Part shown: positions 39,669-60,491 of the stretch, piece after piece
Layout: each line of letters starts with the position of its first letter
Position numbering within the stretch: position 1 is the first letter of the stretch
From: Urechis unicinctus
Taxonomy: Eukaryota; Annelida; Polychaeta; Xenopneusta; Urechidae
Assembly (NCBI GenBank): GCA_034190875.2
Contig: CM067356.1
Span: 22,131,258 to 22,195,257 of the forward strand
DNA: 64,000 bases
Reading direction: 5' to 3'
Made by a program: the position numbers and the translations under genes
The notes under the pieces: generated by a model
What the model was told of the DNA's origin: nothing
Databases searched by the model: none
The model's input: only the letters and a program-made list of their open reading frames with translations

Positions 39669-41105
39669 GAATTCAATCATGCTTCAATCATATCGGTCCA
39701 ATCAATCACCACAATCACAAGTTAATCCTAGTTATTGATCATAAAACGAATATATAGAACCGTCAAGATTGGCTTTTATTCAATGCTCTTCTAATTTAGT
39801 AATTAAGATAACACTTGCGTGTTATTGGTGACCTGTAAATCTCTATGGATTATCGTTCAGTCGCCGTCATTCTGGCGCTGTTGCAGAACTCAAGTAGTTA
39901 AGGATTCGGACGTTATGACCAGAACGGATTTAGAGTAGCATCTTGCAAATGATACTGTGTGGTCATCGCGGCGCATACATCATCATTACCCAGTGCATGT
40001 ACATCACAGCTAATCATGTGCCTGTTTGTTTGTTTCCGACAGATGTAGGCCGCAGAATGACATGGTTGTTTGGTTACACTTCAATACGTTATTTATGCTT
40101 GGTGGCTTACTTGATATTTCTGGAAGAGTTATAGCTGGGTTATTAAAGCTTGATGTATCTGCTCTATGAGTTATGATATACAATATCGTGCATAACTTTG
40201 TTTTGTTTCATTTTGTGAATGTATGACTAATATTTATCGCATTGTGTGGGACTACAGTATAGGAAACTTAAAGATTAAATTCGTCACTGGCCTATAATGC
40301 TGTCTGAGATCATTATTGGGGAATAAACGCAATTCATCTTTCCGGGCCCTACTCCATATTATGTCTTGCTTCCTGTCCTGTTGATGAGACAGAAGCTCAG
40401 AGTGTGGGGCAAAAATATAAACCACAGGAGAAGCATAAGTTGAGTTAATTGTGACTGATTAATCTTGATTCTGTGAAAGACGCTCAGGTTGAATAGGAAG
40501 GCAACGTTAAATGGAAGATGCAATCTGCTGCTGGTCCAGAACGGTAAATGACAGTAGCGGGGCGAGAACACACAGGCCAAGAAATGTCTTGGTGATTGAT
40601 CCCGGTGATTAATGGAAGGCACAAACTGTGATGGGAAAGCATGGTGTTAAACCGCCTAACCTCTTAGATGATAGATGATAAAAGTGAGTGGGTGTGCAGT
40701 GGGGTGGGGGGTGAATGAACTGGGTGTCGAAAGCTCGTTAGCGAAACAAATAATCATGAAATCAGCAATGAGATTAATTTCTTGAAGAATACTGACTGCT
40801 GTGTCCTGGCATATGGGCCAATAGTTGTGATTTACCGTTGACAGCAATCATTGAATAAGAAGAAGCAATACTGGAATTCCAGTTAACCATATCTATCTCA
40901 GTTATTTGTAGGTTGTAATGGACGAATAGGTCTGTGAGGTTTAATCGAAGATGAGGTTGCCAGCCGAGCGTGACAGAAAAGTAGCAGCATCGAGGCAGTA
41001 GCAGACCTGGGAGAAATATTTCATCCACTCCCTTAGTGAATTAGATGAAAATATTAGCTTTTTGAATATAGATTAATTCAAATATTTCGAACACCATTTC
41101 AATAC
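39669..41105. other. Intergenic, no feature recognised
   Basis: Frames of 60-87 codons on the minus strand (40359-41028) lack splice context, family resemblance and protein-like composition. Confidence 0.5.
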
Positions 41106-41672
41106 TTAAAGAGGCCGTTCAGCCCCACATCGGGCACTCAGGGATCATTTGGTTGATACATAACTAGGTTTAACGCAGACATAAAAATGGCATCTTTTAA
41201 TTTATGCCACAAAGTTTATTTGATTGAAAACCATGATGATAAATTTTCAACATTAATATTTGACTGGAAATATCTACGATGTACTGTGGAAATCTGTTTT
41301 ATTTAGTTGTGTCGTTCCATCGATAACAGTGCCTCCCTAAAACCATGACCACACGAATGTTGGCTGTAAATCGTTACGCGCTCTATAACTACCTCGCTAT
41401 CGATATGTATACTTCCACTTTGATAACAAAATGTAGATTTCACTCATTTAAGTTGTGGGCATTAATGCGCACAAATTAGACCGACAAGCTGGTAGGGTAA
41501 TTTCGGACTACATAAATGGCGACAGCCGAAGTAAGGATCTATTTTCTGAGACCGCAGCGCCGCGTAGCGACTGAAAGTCTGAAAACTTAAAACTTTTGGT
41601 TTCCAAGGTGCGGCTGCTAAGCAGCTTGCTAGGCAACCTCGTTACAAATATGGGGCTGAACAGTCTCTTTAA
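41106..41672. mobile_element. TTAA-flanked inverted-repeat element (559 bp), piggyBac/Kolobok-like MITE
   Basis: TTAA at 41106-41109 and 41669-41672 bounds a left end AGAGGCCGTTCAGCCCCA and a right end TGGGGCTGAACAGTCTCT. These match as inverted repeats in 16 of 18 positions. TTAA targets are characteristic of piggyBac and Kolobok transposons. No transposase frame is present. Confidence 0.75.
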
Positions 41673-42159
41673 TGTAGAATGAATACCGAGGAAAGGTCGA
41701 AAGAGGATCAAAGGTACCACCACCCAACTGACAGCATGGCAAGACTTGAACTGTTGAACTCTTCATCCGAAGATGAGAAAAAATCTCTCAATGAGAGTAC
41801 GGAGTATGCGCACATGGCACGTTTGGTGAGATAGGTGATTGGTTGCTGACCCAAATATAGCTGATGACGAGCGCTCCTCAGGTAATGTCATATAGTCTAT
41901 TTATAGTGTGTAGTACTGACAGTATCCGCAAGCAACGTTAGTGGAGAGAAAAGCGAATGCGGGCTGGCATCTTGATCAAGGCGAACATGAAGTTAGTACA
42001 CAACTCTCAAGTTGATGGATAATTCCTCACTCCTGTCTTCTGGTAGGAATACTTAATAACTGACCTTCCTGCTTCCGCACCTACATCTCACCAAGACGCT
42101 TGCTGGCGACGGGCCTCATGGAGAGCATTTAAAAGAAACACTTCACTGACCTCCTAGTC

Positions 42160-42245
42160 AAGGTCCCCTAGCCTGATGGCTGCGGGCGCTGTTTACATGT
42201 TACTGATATTCAATAGTCTCGCCTTCAGGTCTAGGGGAGGATAGC
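42160..42245. repeat. Dispersed repeat, partner of 39213-39330
   Basis: It reads GTTTACATGTTACTGATATTCAATAGTCTCGCC in the orientation opposite to the 39.2-kb copy, with related CCTAG/CTAGG edges. Confidence 0.6.
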
Positions 42246-42771
42246 GGATTGAACTGGACAGGCATCCCAGATTTGGGATGCTCCAATCACAAGCCGTGTC
42301 TCTCGGTCACTCTCGGGTACTTTTGAGTTATTGTCTCGCATTGGTCAGTTCTACAAGTTCCGAAGAACTTGTCCAAACGGACGAGTGATTTTTATGAGCC
42401 GGGCACACATTTTACAACACTCCGATTTGTTGTTTCACGCTGAGAGGGGCACCGTTAATCACACAGTCGGCGAGAGAAGCAGACACGCAACTGGTTCCTT
42501 AACTGACTATTACGTAAACATACTATCGTACAGCTTACCATTAAAGCGCTTGTTGTGGTGCCAATTTGAACCATGATTCCAGAAGTCATTCAATGTGTTC
42601 TCATTGGACGCAGACCACAACAATGTACATGGCGTCACATAAAACCGAGGGTGCGTATCACAAGCCAGCTTCATGAGACAGACACGCGCAATTAAGGTTA
42701 ATCCGGGTAACGATGAAGGTCTATTTATTGAACTTCCGCTAGGGATACGGATTTTGTACCCTGAAATCTAT

Positions 42772-42943
<172 letters not shown>

Positions 42944-43054
42944 CAGTCCTTATTTGTTCCTGTATGGTTCTGCAACTCTTTTGTCAAATTGTCCACGCTC
43001 GAGCTGTTCCGTCTCTCACCTTGGCTTGAGGGTCATTTTACATAAGTCCCTATG

Positions 43055-43713
43055 TCAAGGCATTTTCCCTTCCCAGTATTTTTGGTTGGATATGCATTTT
43101 CTTTCAACGGTCCAGAAATCCACAACGTCTTCAACAATTTTCTGCTGATGCCGATGCTCGTGGAGGTACCGACATATTCTACAATACCTATCGAAAATGT
43201 CACCCTCACAATCCAACGATTTTTTGTTCCGAATATACTCATTAAAGAGGTCATCGTTTTCCGAGATTCTTATGAGGTGATTCGCTAAATCTTTTGGAGA
43301 TGCAAAATCTCTCACATCAATAAAAGCATCGGACGGAAGGCGCGCGGAGTAGTTGGTATACCCCATCACCACTGGGATGACATTGACGTCATTCTTGAAC
43401 AGCTTCTTGATTTTCTCTGTTATATAGTTTTCACAAAAACTGTTCTCAAAAGCAAGGTAGAACTTGTAGGTTTTGTCAAGGACTTCTTTTTCACACTCGG
43501 TTTTTATGTCAGTACCAGCATAAATGTGGCCGCATTTCAGTGGACCACAAGCGCCATATATATCTACATCAATGTACTTACTCAGCTCACGGACGTAAAC
43601 CTCGCGTTCATTTGACGTTTCACAATGACTCACAAACCAGGCGACGTTCCTCGTTTTGTTGGAGTTGTAATCTGTTCCAGCAAGGATTTTTTTCGCAAGC
43701 CAACCTCTCAGGC
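43055..43713 (-). CDS. Alpha-1,3-fucosyltransferase (GT10 family), C-terminal catalytic exon; upstream part not found
   Basis: Golgi type II glycosyltransferase transferring fucose from GDP-fucose; only the donor-binding C-terminal domain (about 218 residues) is here. The frame follows a TTTTAG acceptor at 43714. It shows [20 protein letters not shown], then VDIYGACGP, then the GT10 signature [20 protein letters not shown], then VIPVVMG and [20 protein letters not shown]. This is the family's expected order, and the exon ends with a proper stop. The expected acceptor-side half (with a YRRDSD-type motif), membrane anchor and start codon are not visible upstream to 49 kb. Either they lie beyond a large intron or the locus is truncated. 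The exon itself has no disabling mutation. Confidence 0.88.
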
Positions 43714-44129
43714 CTAAAATATAACATCTTATCTTTCTAATAATGGCGATGACATAAAACAGAACCGTCATTTAATGCCGCGGAATTGACGGTTAAAGTT
43801 GGTAATATTCGGTCATTCGGTATATGTTTGGTAGGTATGTGGCAATGCCGCTGTCTCCAGGCCCCAGCTTGGGTCTTTCGCTAATCCCGCGCAGGATGTT
43901 CGCCGATATCCTGGCCTCGGATTGGCTGTTGTTAACGTCGCGTCATTGCGGAGATATCGAGATTTATAAATTTCCGTTAAGTTCCACTGCTTCAAAACCT
44001 ACTTTCTCACGCATAGACATCATACTAAAGTTAAGAGACGTTTAAAACAACATTTCATCTAATAACTGGCAAGGTTTCGTCAATATTGGTGGCAGGAAAC
44101 TTGAGTTACACTCGTAGGAACGTCCCCAT

Positions 44130-44545
44130 GTACATCTATCAATGCATCATGGCGGCCGCGCTTGTGCCGCAATGTTAATTGTATATTTTTCCAACTCGAT
44201 AAAAACGATAGTTAAAGTTTACTCCCATGCATGTTTGATACATCAATCGTATCAAAATATAAATGATGAGTTTTGTCAGAAGCGGATAATTCAGACCTAC
44301 GGACGTCTAACGTCGCGGACGACATCAAAAAAGCGCAGTTCGTGACATCGCGCGCAATGCGCCACGACGCACCAAGTAGCTCAGAGTTGCAGAGTCTTAA
44401 TCAAAAGGATCCAGCAACGGACAAAGTTTCTGAGATCATAATTGTGATCGTGGGCATTTTTTCTACCCATGTGTTAATTTCCAAATTGATTTTCAGAAAA
44501 TTGAGGAAGTTACAGCACTCTAAAGATGAACAACAACTTTAAGTG
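44130..44545 (+). other. Possible small single-pass membrane protein or exon
   Basis: An open frame from 44275 to a stop at 44542 contains a hydrophobic segment IIIVIVGIFSTHVLISKLIF and a basic tail FRKLRKLQHSKDEQQL. The first in-frame ATG (44357) gives about 61 residues. A TTTGTCAG acceptor-like sequence precedes it at 44274. CpG-containing sequence upstream (CATGGCGGCCGCGC, about 44148) could be a promoter or a 5' exon. No family recognised. Confidence 0.25.
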
Positions 44546-45800
44546 TCTAAATTGTGGGGTCCAGACTATTCCTAATGCTTTAGGCATAATAGCTTTCACC
44601 AAAACTGACCAAAATTGAAAATTCAAACACTAATAAAATCATAACCGCTTACTCGATTTTTAAAATTCAAATGGCTTTTTGATCCTTTGGCTGAGCTCTA
44701 GATTCCTACTAAAAAGGGTCTAATTTGGTGTGACTAAAAATTTTATCTTGCATTGCTAATATTTTGTGACCCTATAGCTTCATCATTTAGTGGCTGCTCC
44801 ATTGAATAATTCCCACATTGAATTTACTTTTTTGAAGAAACTCTAACGTCTGTTATATTTAATAATAATATAGGGTTGCTACTAGTGGCAAATGATAAAG
44901 TTTACAGGTTACAGGTCGCTTCACCAGGTGTAGCCCTACAGGACATCATTATATTTTAATGAAATGATACGTTCATGCATGGCTACATCCGATGGTAAGG
45001 GCGATGTTCTACTAGACTCACTTATATAAGTGATTTTTTCTATAACTTTAATACATTCAACTGCAGGCTACCACGCAGCATAACGCAGCAACCTCTCAAT
45101 GCTGGACTACTGTCAGGAACGAATAATATATCCCCTTTCTCTTCTCCTCTTTTCTACTCTGTCGAGGCTGCCTAATTTTCTCTGCTTTGAACCCCTTTTA
45201 TCGTCACTTATCTTTTAGACGTATTCTCACAGAACCTAGACAATTGATGTCGCCACACTTAATGTTTAAAGTGTACGACGCGGACTTACATTTCGTCACT
45301 GTGTGTTTGTATAATTATCTATTTGAAATGATTTCAAGCAGAGATATGGCCGAAATACCCCTTTATTACCGAACACCATTGTGTCAAACACACCAGGGGT
45401 TCGGAAAACCGCTGTGTCGCAAATAAGAATACGTTTTTTTACCGTACTTTTAATGAAAACTTTGCATTTATAACTTTTTCGTGATGCTCCGATAGATTTG
45501 TCTATCTTCTAACAGCGTTGAAGTGCTTAAAATATATAACATGATATAGGTGCTACTAGCGGTAGCGAAACGTTCATAAATCACATATTGGCAAACTATG
45601 ACGTCAGTTTTGTACATTGACAGTGTAATTTGATCTGCATGACGTACGAGGCCTTCGTGAAATGAACTGTCCTTTTTGGTTTAAATTGAATGAGACATTT
45701 GGTACCAGGTTTATTATTTAACAGAAGGAGTGAATTACATGCACCGGCAAAAGACTTTCCAAAAAGTATTAAAAAGTTTTGCATTTAAAGTGAATCATTC

Positions 45801-46141
45801 ATAACGTACGGGACATTACGTTCGAGACTTGCGTGCCTAATTTCGCCGTTCGGGCATATTTTATTGGTTAGTGTTTAATTGCGTCATATGGATATCCCGA
45901 ATGTAAACGAAGAAGTTTAGGCGCCATTTATACGAAAGTTCATTCGATGAAATAAACCGTGAAATCTTGCGTTAAGGTAAGCATATCACTTAATCTTGGA
46001 ATAATATTTACGTTTTAACATCTATTTTTATTTGTTATTTCCACCCTACACGACTATGTTTTATACAGTTCGTGCCACCACTTGAACAAGTGAATGCGAG
46101 CAAAGAACCGAAGGCTTCGTATGAAATGCCCCGTACGTTAT
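45801..46141. mobile_element. 341-bp segment with 17-base terminal inverted repeats
   Basis: Left ATAACGTACGGGACATT and right AATGCCCCGTACGTTAT match as inverted repeats in 16 of 17 positions. It sits directly upstream of the transposase remnant at 46248-46526. No convincing target duplication was identified. Confidence 0.55.
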
Positions 46142-46247
46142 AATTTTATACAGCTATCTTGACTTGAGTGTAGGGCCATTGTGACCTAGCAGAATCGTAT
46201 GATATTACCATATCAGCCAATGTTTTTTAATTCTAAAAAAACATCGA

Positions 46248-46526
46248 TTGCACAGACTTTCAAATATTGACGGGGGTTTTACAAAGAAATGCACATATGT
46301 CCCAAATGATAAAATTACAAACAATTCTTTTCACCAAATTACACATTTCTGGACCGACTCACCTTCATCGCAATACCGTAACAAAACTATTTTTGATCTC
46401 GTAAGTCGTTTCCCTGAGATACACGGAGTGTCCGCTACTTGGCATAACTTCGAAAGTGGTCTTGGAAAGGGTCCATGGGATGGTGCACTCTCCATGGCAG
46501 ACATGTTTGACGCTTTGCTAACATAA
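46248..46526 (+). pseudogene. DDE-type transposase fragment (decayed DNA transposon)
   Basis: The frame contains FWTDSPSSQYRNKTIFDL and, 20 residues later, ATWHNFESGLGKGPWDGA. This matches the pattern I recall for a widespread invertebrate transposase-like family: sDGc-xx-QYKN ... W-hFF-xx-HGKGpxDGxGG. The Asp of the first motif is kept, but G becomes S and the usual His of HGKG is Leu (GLGKG). Neither N-terminal nor further C-terminal catalytic parts are visible. The superfamily is not decided. Confidence 0.55.
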
Positions 46527-46557
46527 CATCCTAGCCTGCGCAGAAGCCGATGCGTTG

Positions 46558-46586
46558 GAGATAAGATAAGATAAGATAAGATAATT
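46558..46586. repeat. (ATAAG)n short tandem repeat
   Basis: GATAAGATAAGATAAGATAAG, followed by an AT-rich stretch. Such pentamers sometimes mark retroposon 3' ends, but nothing else supports that here. Confidence 0.8.
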
Positions 46587-46599
46587 TATTAGCCCTATT

Positions 46600-47815
46600 C
46601 GGGAATTTGCTTTACAGTCTACAATTGACTCTCTGTCACTCTCCTCGTGTCCCAGCCCCTGCTAGGCCCGTGTTTTGGCAGGAAAATGCCAGATGGCGCT
46701 GGAAGACGGGTGCTGTGATGAAGAAGCAGTGACCCGCAGATATCGAGCAGTTCCTTCCTGGTGTAGGACAGCATGTACCCGTGAGCCTTAATTTACCTCC
46801 TCCTAGTAGGAATTTGTTTTCGTCTGATGTCTGTCTGTTTGTTTGTTTTTCCGTTACAATATATCTCGAAAAGTTCAGAATGGATTTTCATGAAACTTTC
46901 AGGGATCTATGACGTACACTTGCAATGAGTATCAGAATGGGTTCCCTCCCATGATCACATCCAAATGGGTCCCTCGTCCTATTTCTGTGCAATGTATTCC
47001 AATCTGTGATTTTTACCCAATGTTAACTCAATATACATAACTTCCACTAAATAGTTCTAGATAGTTATAACGCCGATGGGGCTATACTGAATACAGTTTT
47101 GGGTAGTCTAGTGGGTACTTAATACCAGACAAAAGTTATCTGTGGGGTTCTCCCTCCCAGATTTTTTTCCTGTGGCAAATCTGTGATTTTTTACCTGATG
47201 CAGCGATGTCTACTACCCGTACTTAGTTCGAAAGAGCTGCTACATACACGCTTCACCATGAGGAGATCGTGACTTAACGGGTGTTATTAGAATTGATAAG
47301 CAGAATTGTCAGAATGGGCTGAGGTGGCAAGAAAGTGAATATAAGTGAAATAATAATGATTATAAAGATCGGTCAGGGAAAATAGGCTGCGTACATTTGG
47401 GATTTCTTCAACTGATGCATACAAGGCATTCGGTAGGCAAAGAAACTTCGCCTCTGACAGCGTCCGCGCTATTTACTACTTTCGATCTCTCACATGCGCG
47501 CTGTCATCAGCTCATCAAAACACCAGGGGCGAGTCCCTTGCCTTGGCATGCGGCATCCAATTTTAAAATGGGTCAACCCATCTTGGAATTTCAAGCTGGG
47601 TCAATTTTCCGGATTTCAATTTGGATCGTGACAGTTGTACTTCCATGAGACACATTTTAGAATCATTTACAAGCTATATATGATAAGTTTAACCACTTTT
47701 ACAAACATACTATCAATTTTGGACAGTACTTAAAAAATATATGCGCTGTACTATAAAATACATGTAACTTAAATAAAACTGAAATAAGGTTGGTGAAACT
47801 TCATAAAAAGCAAGT
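46600..47815. other. Intergenic, no supported gene
   Basis: Repeat-like wording around 46800-47180 (CCTCCCATGATCACATCC, ...CTCCCTCCCAGATTTTTTTCCTGTGG) suggests an old repeat, but no borders are visible. Confidence 0.4.
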
Positions 47816-47820
47816 TGAGA

Positions 47821-47878
47821 CTAGCCGTGCACGACGTCTTATGGTATATATTTATGTATAACCGTCGTGCGCGGGTAG
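47821..47878. mobile_element. Tiny (58 bp) inverted-repeat element
   Basis: CTAGCCGTGCACGACG and CGTCGTGCGCGGGTAG are inverted copies in 14 of 16 positions around a 26-base AT-rich centre. Flanks AGTTGAGAC and AGTTGCAAC agree in 7 of 9 positions, possibly an eroded 9-bp duplication. Related pieces occur at 24110-24186. Confidence 0.5.
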
Positions 47879-48104
47879 TTGCAACATGTAATATTCGAGA
47901 TATTGTATGCCAGTCCAAAGAGTTATAACCAATAGCTTTATAGCTTCTTAGGTTATATAACTCCTTGGCCAGTCCGTGTATGATGACATGAAAAAATCGA
48001 GAAAAAAAATTGCCTATATGTCTAGGTTCTGTGAGATTACGTCTTTATCATCATTCCGTCATTTTACAACCTTCATGCAGTTGTTTGAAGACAAGAACGA
48101 GCAA

Positions 48105-48127
48105 TCACCCCCCCCCCCCCCCCCCCA
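48105..48127. repeat. Poly-C run
   Basis: Near-pure cytosine tract in the intergenic region. The proline-rich frames across it are artefacts. Confidence 0.9.
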
Positions 48128-49358
48128 CCCCATCTTATCTCTTCCCTTTTGTATTTCGAAGGATAATTGTTATCCCAGTGAGGAAGGGTGTGGGTTGGTC
48201 CGGTATCGAAGGCAAGTGAATCGTCTCCCCCTGGTGGTAGGTAGTGGACCAGTTGACATCCGCAGCAGATTCATCTTCGGGATCAGTGATATGCTATAAC
48301 TTGAAAACCAAGGTGACACGCTTGAGAGGCAGCATCATTCAGCGAAAACTGATCCCTTCAGCCAAATATAAATCCCCACTCTGGTCTGAGGATTTACGTC
48401 ATGGACCAGTCAATTTCGTCTTCTTTTCGAAGGGTGCTTCCAACATCAGACTACTCTTTACATCGGGAACAACTACATCATATAGCTTGGCCTGAGGCTG
48501 GCTTATGGACGAATCGATCATCAGCTAGCAGCACCAAATGAGACCCTAGGTTTCACTTTAAGAGTGAGATGCTTTAGCTAACTAGTCAGCAGCACTTTGG
48601 GTGGATTTCTGAACATGCTCATATGCAAAACATGTTCGAAGTATTCTTACTAACGTTGGAAGGGATGAGGGATCGCACCTACAAACCCTACCCTATCCGT
48701 TTTATTGATGTAAACGAAATTTATATGTTGTGGTAAAACTGTAATGACATGGGAGAGTTGTTTGGCTTGATATCAATGTCAGTGTTTAGATTTCAGGGCA
48801 CATTTCCCTAACAAAAATATCACGTATAAGACACTCTTCAGCAAATGAAATTTTTTTTATGTGTGAGTCTGTGCTAATATAATCACTTTCTCTATATATA
48901 AAGGATAATAAAGCTTCTTTGTTCTAAAATTGCCAGCAATTCATATGACAAATGAAGTAGTAAACTAAGAGAAAGAAACTGTGTCAATGCTTCTTTACTA
49001 ATAAAATAGCATCATCATACCAAACGTACAACTTCTGACCAGCACAAGACACAGCATGTAGACATGCAATTTCAATAAATATATTTTAGTGGTATTAAAT
49101 GTTTGATAATGAACACAGTGAATATGCCCTTGGTAAAGTAGGCAGTGATTGAATCTAGTATTTGCCAGTCCAGCTGGACTTGATCATATCTCATCATATA
49201 CAGGAGCATTATTCAAAGTTTGATTCTATTGCACACCAGATATTATGCTGCAAGACCACTTTCTCACACAAACACATGTAAAAGACTTAACAACAGCTTT
49301 AAGCACATGCAGTGAACTGGAAGCTTTCCCCCATTATTGTGACCAATTTATAATCTTT

Positions 49359-58842
<9,484 letters not shown>

Positions 58843-60491
58843 AATTTGATTCAAAGTCGTCAACGTGAGTATCAGATATGAATTGTGGTTTGACAAGGCG
58901 CAATTGCAAATCAAAGGAACATCGACATCTGTCAATATGAAGCCGACTTCCGGATAGAATGAAATTGCGACTGTAAAATACAATGTGGTGCTTTCATATA
59001 TTTTCTTTACAGTCGCAAAATAGTTGTTCACATCCTCACTAAATTAGACAAGGTTACAATGCTCATAATTCATATATGTTTGTATTACTGCATATGTTGT
59101 GCATTATTTGAATGTGTTGAATAACACTCCTGTTATATATCTAGTTGAGCTCTTTGAATAATATACAGTTCAATCTGACTATGTAATTTTATGTTTTGAA
59201 ACAGTAGTGACATCATCATGTTCATTAGGCAAGGCACTCGCCCCTTGTGTTTTGATGATCCGATGCCACCTTAGGCTACAGTAGTAAATAGCGCGGCGGT
59301 GTCAGAGTCGGAGTTTCTTTGCCTACATGTTCATTACAAAAGTCTCCCACGGCCATCACATGTTCATCAGTTACGAAAGAAACCCGGAGACTGATCTCAT
59401 TATGATAATAATGATGCTCTTTATAAGAAATATTGAAGTGTGATAGTTCTACCAGCTTTATAAGCCATATATAGCACAACTAAATCTCACAGAAAGCATT
59501 GCAGAATTTCGCAGACTCATGCTATTGTGGAGACTAAGTGTTTCATATGATTTGGAATTTGCAACGAAAAAAACACTCGTATATCTATTAAAGTCCAGAG
59601 GAACCTCACATTGCATAACAGGATTATCTGGTACCTTGACTTGATTTCAAAAGTCTGGGCCACAAAAGTGTATGCGAAATATTTCTGTGACATATATATT
59701 CATAGATACACCTAATATGGTTGACGCCCGGAATCGACGCTCGGGAGCTTGGTTTCAGGAACCGAGCGTCTGTGTTCTTCTAAAGCTAATTGGCATCTGG
59801 GCGCTGAGTAGGTTAATTACCACTCCAGTCTGATATTTCAGGACAGTATAAGCCGGTCGTGTTATACAGTTCCTTGTGTTCTCGACATGGACCGATCCAA
59901 TTTTTTTATTCAATAGTCTAAACTCTCATGTTTCACTAGCCAGGAGGTGCACACAAACCCAACAACGTAATCAGACAATAATGGCATACAGACCAGACCC
60001 GTTTCAATGCATTCGTAACTTGAAACGCAAGTCATGCGTTTACTGAATAGCACGCAGAATACATATACTAGCAGTAAAATGCAATTGTCATGTGTAGCAT
60101 AACTAATTCAGCAAATATTTCCGATCAGTTTATCATCGTTCATTGTCAAAGACAATTCCAAGTGAACAAATTGGCAGACTGATCAGTTAATGTTTGATCT
60201 GTTGATGTCGACTGACGCGCAGTTGCCGATGCCGAGCTTCCGATTCCGAGCCCATTCCGGGCACAGAGCCGCTATCTAAATCTACATAGATATATAACAA
60301 GTAGTATATAAAGATATCGGCTCTCGGAAGCAGTTCGGCAACCGAGCGTCTGTGAACCGAACGACAACAGACGCTCTGCTTGTTCCACATCTCAAAACGA
60401 GGCTTGTCTCATTTACACATTCGCCATTTTGTAAACACATTATTCAGGGCAACTTGCTGGTGATCGGTGTTTTACCGTGGTCCTGTCGAAA
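58843..60491. promoter_or_regulatory. Divergent region between LZTR1 (-) and flotillin-2 (+)
   Basis: An ETS-type ACTTCCGG (58946-58953) lies about 105 bases before the LZTR1 start. A YY1-like CGCCATTTT (60422-60430) lies about 62 bases before the flotillin start. The motif ACCGAGCGTCTGTG occurs at about 59760 and 60341; the first occurrence forms a hairpin with GACGCTCGG at about 59737. No exon-like frames in between. Confidence 0.5.

Noticed and set aside
40359..41028. Two minus-strand frames of 84-87 codons
   Set aside because: No splice sites in phase, no recognisable motifs, composition like random AT-rich DNA, and no neighbouring exons.
48010..48299. Proline-rich proteins over the poly-C run
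   Set aside because: Frames arise from the homopolymer; downstream sequence shows no domain.
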